DNA from: JBGLNJ01 sp964353405
Lineage (GTDB): Bacteria > Chloroflexota > Anaerolineae > Fen-1058
Direction of reading: 5' to 3'
DNA length: 9,219 nt
Assembly (NCBI GenBank): GCA_964353405.1
Contig: CAYGWJ010000021.1
Coordinates: forward strand, 1 to 9,219
Shown: in pieces, positions 1 through 3,489 of the stretch
Layout of the letters: each line of letters starts with the position of its first letter
Numbering within the stretch: the first letter of the stretch is position 1
Position numbers and translations under genes: made by a program
Notes under the pieces: model-generated
Told to the model about the DNA's origin: nothing
The model's database searches: none
The model's input: only the letters and a program-made list of their open reading frames with translations

Positions 1-266
1 AGCTCCTGGGCAAGTGTGGGTGTCGCGATGACGACGCCTGCTTCGGCGTCAACGTCAACATAGCCAAGCGGGCCGCGCGGCTCATCGAACGGCGAGCCGA
101 GCATGACCGAAAAGCGCCAAGCCGGCTGGCTGCCCTGCCGCGCCAAAACTGCCGGACCGGGCATGAGCATATCGCCGACGTTTTCAGCCAACCAGATGGC
201 GGCTTTGCGGCGGGCCTGACGCTCATCTAGTGTGGGAATGACGGTAATGTACACGCGCACCCTCAC
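1..266 (-). CDS. Partial hypothetical protein, third gene of the MNT/HEPN operon
   Basis: The first 88 residues are visible and the C-terminus lies outside the window. I read it from a GTG at 266-264 (VRVRVYITVIPTLDER...). That GTG overlaps the TGA of the HEPN gene (263-265) in a GTGA arrangement, a strong sign of translational coupling and the reason for this start. No membrane segment or signal peptide is visible. The segment WRFSVML followed about 17 residues later by GYVDVDAEAGVVI has the look of a small beta-rich domain in which a strand ends in a 'VDxxxGxVI' turn. I recall similar small unnamed proteins in Chloroflexota and cyanobacteria but cannot attach a function. Its place as last gene of a toxin-antitoxin operon suggests an accessory or regulatory role, which is inference only. 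The open frame, in-frame coupling and sensible composition make it very likely a real gene. Confidence 0.75.
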   Translation of the reverse strand, partial: MRVRVYITVIPTLDERQARRKAAIWLAENVGDMLMPGPAVLARQGSQPAWRFSVMLGSPFDEPRGPLGYVDVDAEAGVVIATPTLAQE

Positions 267-664
267 AATGCGTCTATCTCGCGCAAAAAGCGCTCCAGGC
301 GATTCACAAAACGCTCTGCATCAGCCAATGTTTGTTGGGCGGCTGCTTTGTCAATATCCGCATCGTCGGCATAATCCGCTTCTTCCCGCTGGCGGCGAGC
401 CTTTTGATAGAGGCGACCGAATTCTGGCTCGATGCGACCTGGCCTGACCAGGAACTCGGCAAAGGCCGATTCAACGCCCGAGTGCTTGGCTCGCTGGATG
501 GATTGGCTGAACAGCGCCGCCGACGCCATGTAAAACACGGCATAATAAGCTCGACTGACCGCCGCTCGATAGCGGTCATGTGCGATGTTCTCGCGGGCGG
601 TTGCGAGTTCTTCGCGGGCGCGTTCTAGGCGGAGGCGGGCCTAGTCTCGGACGTGCTCTTCCAT
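263..664 (-). pseudogene. HEPN-domain protein (toxin of MNT/HEPN pair), amber codon at position 8
   Basis: Reading from the ATG at 664-662 gives MEEHVRD, then TAG at 643-641, then an uninterrupted HEPN-type sequence to the TGA at 263. The full frame is 133 codons, the usual length of COG1895-like (PF05168) HEPN proteins. Family hallmarks include SRAYYAVFYMASAAL, a KHSG motif, and REEADYAD near the C-terminal third. HEPN partners of MNT nucleotidyltransferases are generally RNases acting as toxins. After the TAG there is no ATG, GTG or TTG until a GTG at 538. A product from there would be 91 residues and would lose helix 1, an RENIAH (R-x4-H) match and SRAYYA. The ATG at 664 lies inside the 3' end of the nucleotidyltransferase gene (40-bp overlap). 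It may be a nonsense mutant, a sequencing error, or a truncated product. I am confident of the family and moderately confident that it is disabled. Confidence 0.72.
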
Positions 665-1026
665 AGCAAAATGCCATCCTTCTCGATGCTTTGATAATAG
701 GGAAATCGGTGCGCCTGCATCAGGCGCAGTTGGCTTGTGTTGCGAATGATATCGGAGATGACCACACCATGTTCAAATTGCACCTGCCAGGCAATTTCCG
801 CTAACGCCTCGCGCACGGCCGGCGAATCATGCCGCACCACGATGAACAGGTCCATGTCCGATTCGGTCTCCGCTTCACCCCGCGCCTGTGAACCATAGAG
901 CGTGATCGAGACGACCGCATCCGCCAGGTCAGTTGACACGCGCTGGACGTAATCGCCAATAGCCGCTTGTGCCCGTGGCGCACAACGTGCCAGGGGGCTT
1001 GCATCAATAGCCGTAGCCGGCAACAT
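625..1026 (-). CDS. MNT-family minimal nucleotidyltransferase (antitoxin of MNT/HEPN pair)
   Basis: A 133-residue soluble protein. It carries the DNA polymerase beta-like nucleotidyltransferase signature: LYGSQARGEAETESDMDLFIVV at residues 43-64, an exact G-S-x10-D-x-D with Gly45, Ser46, Asp57 and Asp59. Asp92 in VVISDII is a plausible third metal-binding acid. In characterised MNT/HEPN systems the MNT protein is the antitoxin and transfers AMP to the HEPN RNase partner. Here the HEPN frame begins inside the last 40 bases of this gene, as expected for such a pair. The ATG at 1026 is preceded by an AGGTG at 1035-1031 (4-nt gap), and a TATAAT lies at 1048-1043. The MNT appears fully intact while its HEPN partner has an early stop. 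The activity class is confident; the target is inferred from the neighbour. Confidence 0.88.
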   Translation of the reverse strand: MLPATAIDASPLARCAPRAQAAIGDYVQRVSTDLADAVVSITLYGSQARGEAETESDMDLFIVVRHDSPAVREALAEIAWQVQFEHGVVISDIIRNTSQLRLMQAHRFPYYQSIEKDGILLWKSTSETRPASA

Positions 1027-1042
1027 CTCGCACCTCGCTCAG

Positions 1043-1070
1043 ATTATACGTGCACTTGATTGTAGCACGT
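1043..1070 (-). promoter_or_regulatory. Candidate -10 box and inverted repeat ahead of the MNT/HEPN operon
   Basis: A perfect TATAAT reads on the minus strand at 1048-1043, 16 bases before the MNT ATG, implying a very short leader. No acceptable -35 is seen at 16-18 bp spacing. Instead the adjoining sequence holds a perfect 6-bp inverted repeat, ACGTGC (1048-1053) and GCACGT (1065-1070), with an 11-bp gap. It overlaps the -35/spacer region, where an operator would block polymerase. Autoregulation of toxin-antitoxin operons is common, but the binding protein here is unknown. Confidence 0.4.
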
Positions 1071-1096
1071 TTTGCCCTTCGGGGTGAAAGGCGCAG

Positions 1097-1180
1097 GTCA
1101 AACAAAAAATGCGGCTCCCACTCGTGTTGGAAGCCGCGTTCGTGTTTGCTGTCCGTCCTCGGCGGTCGGTAGTCAGCTTT
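1097..1180 (-). repeat. Intergenic repeat module, copy A (after rnk)
   Basis: The first of three related modules, the others being at 1621-1735 and 2326-2427. On the minus strand it reads AAGCTGAC, a 7-base insertion relative to the other copies, CGCCGAGGACGGACAGC, a short spacer, then the GCGGCT/AGCCGC hairpin and TTTGAC. It shares the conserved loop ACACGAGT with copy C. The other two copies are also downstream of minus-strand genes in the same orientation, so this looks like a dispersed palindromic, terminator-carrying element rather than chance similarity. Confidence 0.65.
1104..1137 (-). terminator. Intrinsic terminator downstream of rnk
   Basis: On the minus strand GCGGCT (1137-1132) pairs with AGCCGC (1116-1111). 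Further pairing (C-C-A with T-G-G, plus a wobble) extends the stem towards an ACACGAG loop, and the hairpin is followed at once by A then six T (1109-1104). It begins 52 bases after the rnk stop and is the best terminator in the window. It also separates rnk from the MNT/HEPN promoter. Confidence 0.8.
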
Positions 1181-1189
1181 GTGATCGGG

Positions 1190-1606
1190 CTATAAATAGT
1201 AGTCTCCGGCTGCCTCCGGCTGATACAAAACCTTTTTTACCCGCAATCGTCTGGTTCCATCCGGCACTTGCCACTCGAACGTATCGCCCACACGATAGCC
1301 CAACATCGCCGTGCCGATGGGGGCCAAAACCGAAATCTTGGATTTGGCCATATCTGCGTCATCGGGGAACACGAGCGTATAGACCATCTCTTCGTTTGTA
1401 TCCAGGTCCACCAGGCGCACTCGGGAATTCATCGTGACGACATCGGGCGGAACATCCCTCGGGGCAACCAGTCTGCCGCGAGTTAATTCTGCCTCCAGGC
1501 TCTCCAGGTACTCGTTCCCACGCGGAGATAGCCGTTTGGCATCGTCAATCAACGCTCGCAGGCGCTGCATGTCGAATTCCGTGATGTAGATGGTTCGGGC
1601 TTCCAT
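1190..1606 (-). CDS. rnk: Rnk-type regulator (GreA/GreB C-terminal domain family)
   Basis: A 138-residue protein that matches the Rnk family along its length. The N-terminal part (residues 1-48) is a short helical hairpin, and the rest is the FKBP-like GreA/GreB C-terminal fold. Motifs are VVTMNSRVRLVD (about 55-66), ISVLAPIGTAMLGYRVGD (about 85-102) and the terminal LYQPEAAGDYYL. E. coli Rnk binds RNA polymerase near the secondary channel and was first described as a regulator of nucleoside diphosphate kinase. Unlike GreA it has a shortened coiled coil, so transcript-cleavage activity is not expected. I start at the ATG at 1606 because GGAG lies at 1618-1615 with an 8-nt gap and the protein then begins like its relatives. 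An upstream in-frame ATG at 1651 would add 15 residues translated from the repeat hairpin. A repeat-borne terminator lies just upstream and no clear promoter is visible. Confidence 0.88.
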   Translation of the reverse strand: MEARTIYITEFDMQRLRALIDDAKRLSPRGNEYLESLEAELTRGRLVAPRDVPPDVVTMNSRVRLVDLDTNEEMVYTLVFPDDADMAKSKISVLAPIGTAMLGYRVGDTFEWQVPDGTRRLRVKKVLYQPEAAGDYYL

Positions 1607-1620
1607 AGACTCGTCTCCAA

Positions 1621-1735
1621 AGTCAAACATAAACGCGGCCCCACCGCCCAAGAGCCGCGTCGTGGTGCTGGTCTATCTCTTCAAACTGTCTGCGGTCCAT
1701 CGTCGGCGGTCAGCTTTTGGCAGCACGTACAAACA
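1621..1735 (-). repeat. Intergenic repeat module, copy B, including an ATPase 3'-end fragment
   Basis: Imperfect duplicate of 2326-2427. It shares AGTCAA-CA-AAACGCGGCCCC, the GCCGCG arm, TCGTCGGCGGTCAGC, and an exact 17-mer GGCAGCACGTACAAACA at 1719-1735 (also at 2411-2427). Relative to copy C it has about 18 extra bases in the spacer and lacks 6 before the 17-mer. Read on the minus strand, the 17-mer part encodes CLYVLPKAD, matching the CLYVLPQADG terminus of the ABC ATPase, yet here it belongs to no gene. It starts 11 bp after the XRE gene stop. Confidence 0.7.
1634..1659 (-). terminator. Hairpin terminator after the XRE antitoxin gene
   Basis: The perfect 6-bp arms CGCGGC/GCCGCG (1634-1639 and 1654-1659) enclose a G-rich loop on the minus strand and are followed by TTTATGTTTG, a broken T-tract. 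It begins 87 bases after the antitoxin stop and ends 28 bases before the rnk start. It could terminate the toxin-antitoxin transcript or attenuate read-through into rnk. Confidence 0.5.
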
Positions 1736-1745
1736 GTTTACATCA

Positions 1746-2066
1746 TTAGGCGGTCTTAATGCTCGCGATTACCTTGCCGATTTCCTTCGGAGTCGCGCCG
1801 GCCGCCAACATCGCACGCATGAGCAATTCGATTGAAACAGATTGGTCCCCACTTTCGGCCTTGGCAACTCGCGGCTGGCTCGAGTTGATCTTGTGCGCCA
1901 GTTCTGTCTGAGTCATGTATTTGGCTCGTCGCTCGCGCAGGTTTTTGCTAAGCGCCAACTTGATTTCCACCAGGGCGGATTCTTCTGGCGTCAATTCGAG
2001 AAACTCGGCCGCTGTGCCAACCGTCCAGCCTTTAGCCTGCAGACGTTCTCGCTTTGCCTTGTTCAT
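1746..2066 (-). CDS. XRE-family HTH antitoxin, HigA-like
   Basis: A 106-residue DNA-binding protein. Residues 1-50 form a charged N-terminal region (MNKAKRERL, then TAAEFLELTPEE). A Cro/C1-type helix-turn-helix follows at about 51-72 (MTQTELAHKINSSQPRVAKAESG), then SIELLMRAMLAAGATPKEIGKVI. This layout matches the XRE antitoxins that follow Gp49/HigB-like toxins, where they neutralise the toxin and repress the shared promoter. GGAG at 2077-2074 with a 7-nt gap supports the ATG at 2066. The stop of the upstream toxin remnant is only 12 bases away, so the two are one operon. The frame is intact with no sign of decay, although the toxin has lost its middle. It may remain as an autorepressor, or as an antidote to related toxins elsewhere. 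Confidence 0.85.
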   Translation of the reverse strand: MNKAKRERLQAKGWTVGTAAEFLELTPEESALVEIKLALSKNLRERRAKYMTQTELAHKINSSQPRVAKAESGDQSVSIELLMRAMLAAGATPKEIGKVIASIKTA

Positions 2067-2078
2067 CCTGATACTCCA

Positions 2079-2243
2079 TCACCAAGCTTCGTCATCATAT
2101 CGCCTGAGCCGATTTCGGCAATTGTCTATCACAATTTTGGGCGCTCTCAGCAGAAACCCCGCTTCCAGGCGCGCTGCCCGCCCGAATGGCGGCGTTTTGA
2201 TTTCACCGTGCAGCCAAACCAGGAGCTTGTCTTTCCCATTCAT
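2079..2243 (-). pseudogene. Gp49/HigB-like RelE-superfamily toxin remnant with internal deletion
   Basis: A 54-codon open frame from the ATG at 2243 to the TGA at 2079. Residues 1-33 (MNGKDKLLVWLHGEIKTPPF, GRAARLEAGFLLR) match the N-terminus of phage-Gp49-like/HigB toxins (PF05973). Residues 34-54 (APKIVIDNCRNRLRRYDDEAW) match their C-terminal helix. The region normally between them is absent: the remainder of the helical segment, the MP-IG--CHELRI stretch, the TWRI-YR core strands and the VF-KKT segment. The join is in frame and costs about 60 of the roughly 115 family residues. Since the missing part is the beta-sheet core of the RNase fold, a toxic product is very unlikely. The XRE antitoxin follows 12 bases later. 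Family membership is confident from both ends; size and content of the deletion rest on family knowledge. Confidence 0.8.
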
Positions 2244-2249
2244 GCGTAA

Positions 2250-2278
2250 ATTCTATATCAGATTTGGTATAGCGTCAA
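2250..2278 (-). promoter_or_regulatory. Sigma-70-type promoter of the HigBA-like locus
   Basis: On the minus strand TTGACG (2278-2273) and TAGAAT (2255-2250) are separated by exactly 17 bp. The expected start falls at about 2243, the A of the toxin-remnant ATG, so the transcript would be leaderless or nearly so. CTATA and TATAG form a 5-bp inverted repeat with a 10-bp gap between the two boxes, a reasonable operator for the XRE protein. Operator use is inferred. Confidence 0.65.
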
Positions 2279-2325
2279 ACTGGCAAGAATGGTGTGAAGA
2301 AAATTGTATTCCCCGCGCGTTGAAA

Positions 2326-2427
2326 AGTCAACCAGAAACGCGGCCCCGACTCGTGTCAGAAGCCGCGTTAGCGACTGCCGTCCGTCGTCGGCGGTCAGCC
2401 GTCGGCTTGCGGCAGCACGTACAAACA
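2326..2427 (-). repeat. Intergenic repeat module, copy C, overlapping the ATPase gene end
   Basis: Third copy of the module. On the minus strand it covers the last 11 codons of the ATPase gene, with the stop codon supplied by the GCTGACCGCCGA motif, then CGACGGACGGCAGTC and the hairpin. Copy B (1621-1735) repeats the whole block including the coding part; copy A lacks the coding part. Loop ACACGAGT is shared with copy A. Confidence 0.7.
2337..2369 (-). terminator. Hairpin terminator after the ABC operon
   Basis: A perfect 8-bp stem (AACGCGGC at 2337-2344 with GCCGCGTT at 2362-2369) plus an inner CTGAC/GTCGG helix encloses an ACGA loop. On the minus strand it is followed by GTTTCTGGTTGACTTTTC, a poor T-tract. 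It starts 26 bases after the ATPase stop. The stem is stable but termination efficiency may be modest. Confidence 0.6.
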
Positions 2428-3477
2428 ATCCTCCAGGAACCGCACCTTGACGGCTTTCCCTTCGGGGTGAATCGTCGTGCGGCGCGGGTCGTGCTCCACC
2501 AGCGACAGCAGTTGGCCGCCCACTTCCACATCGTACTCGATGACGCTGCCCAGGTAGGCGGCCCGGCGGACGACGCCTTGCACTTGCGCCTGGGGCGAAT
2601 CTATCTCGATCATTTCAGGCCGCGCCACGAGCGTGACCACCTGGCCCTGGGCGTATTCGGTGGACGTGGGCGCGGTCAACGTCGCGCCGAGCGCGTCGAG
2701 GACGAGCTGACCGTCGCGCCGCTCGCGCACGGTGGCCTGCACAAAATTCGCCCGCCCGATGAAATCGGCCACAAAGCGCGTCTGCGGCTTGCGGTAGACA
2801 TCGCTCGGCGCGCCGATCTGCTCGATCTTGCCCGCGTTCATCACCACGACCTGGTCTGAAAGCGTCATCGCCTCGATCTGGTCGTGCGTCACATAGACGC
2901 TGGTGATGCCCAGCCGCTGTTGGATGCGGCGGATTTCGGTGCGCATCTGCTCGCGCAGCTTGGCATCCAGGTTTGAGAGAGGCTCGTCCATCAACAGCAC
3001 TTTGGGTTCCATGATGAGCGCTCTCGCCAACGCCACGCGCTGCTGCTGGCCGCCGGAGAGTTGATTCGGCGCGCGGTTCTCCAGGCCGGTCAGCTCGACC
3101 AGCTCGAGCACACGGGCCGCGCGCTGTTTGATTTCCGCTTGAGGCAGCCGCTGGACGTTCAGCCCGTAGGCAATGTTCTCGAACACGCTGAGGTGCGGAA
3201 AGATGGCGTAACTCTGAAAGACCATCGCCATATCGCGCCGATTGGGCGGCACTTCTTCGAGCCGTTGTTTGTCAACGGTAATGTGCCCGGAGGTGGGAAA
3301 CTCGAACCCGGCGATGAGGCGCAGCGTCGTCGTCTTGCCGCAGCCGGATGGACCCAGCAGCGTGACGAACTGTCCTTTCTCGATGCTGATCGAAACATCG
3401 TCTACGGCGCTCACTTCGCCCACTTGTTTGCCCCGCGCCGGGAATCTTTTTGTCAAATGATCAAGAACGAGATACAT
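2395..3477 (-). CDS. ABC transporter ATP-binding protein, FbpC/AfuC/PotA type
   Basis: A 360-residue ATPase that would power the importer encoded just upstream, on the cytoplasmic face of the membrane. All nucleotide-binding elements are intact: Walker A GPSGCGKTT (42-50), Q-loop Gln88 in MVFQSYAIFPH, signature LSGGQQQR (140-147), Walker B VLLMDEP with D-loop SNLD (160-171) and H-loop His198 in VTHDQ. A C-terminal TOBE_2-type domain spans about 235-355 and ends CLYVLPQADG. Length and architecture are standard for Fe(III), polyamine and related importers. GGAG at 3488-3485 with a 7-nt gap supports the ATG at 3477, and the permease stop is 12 bases upstream, so it is the last gene of the operon. 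The final codons lie within repeat copy C, and a fragment of the same end is duplicated at 1719-1735. The substrate cannot be read from the ATPase. Confidence 0.93.
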   Translation of the reverse strand: MYLVLDHLTKRFPARGKQVGEVSAVDDVSISIEKGQFVTLLGPSGCGKTTTLRLIAGFEFPTSGHITVDKQRLEEVPPNRRDMAMVFQSYAIFPHLSVFENIAYGLNVQRLPQAEIKQRAARVLELVELTGLENRAPNQLSGGQQQRVALARALIMEPKVLLMDEPLSNLDAKLREQMRTEIRRIQQRLGITSVYVTHDQIEAMTLSDQVVVMNAGKIEQIGAPSDVYRKPQTRFVADFIGRANFVQATVRERRDGQLVLDALGATLTAPTSTEYAQGQVVTLVARPEMIEIDSPQAQVQGVVRRAAYLGSVIEYDVEVGGQLLSLVEHDPRRTTIHPEGKAVKVRFLEDCLYVLPQADG

Positions 3478-3489
3478 GCTGAGACTCCA

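Noticed and set aside
304..579. Alternative minus-strand frame across the HEPN gene
   Set aside because: It is out of frame with the recognisable HEPN residues and has shadow-type composition.
1190..1606. Annotation of this gene as the elongation factor GreA
   Set aside because: The N-terminal coiled coil is too short, and the VTMNSRV and LYQPEAAGDY motifs and total length fit Rnk, not full GreA.
1607..1651. N-terminal extension of rnk to the ATG at 1651
   Set aside because: The extra 15 residues would be encoded by the repeat hairpin. The ATG at 1606 has a well-spaced GGAG and matches the family start.
1915..2859. Long open frame on the plus strand across the toxin-antitoxin locus and ATPase gene
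   Set aside because: It is antisense to well-supported genes, has low-complexity Arg/His/Ala-rich composition typical of the reverse of GC-rich coding DNA, and resembles no family. The same applies to plus-strand frames at 3061-4191, 4384-4932, 5356-6762 and 8020-8793.
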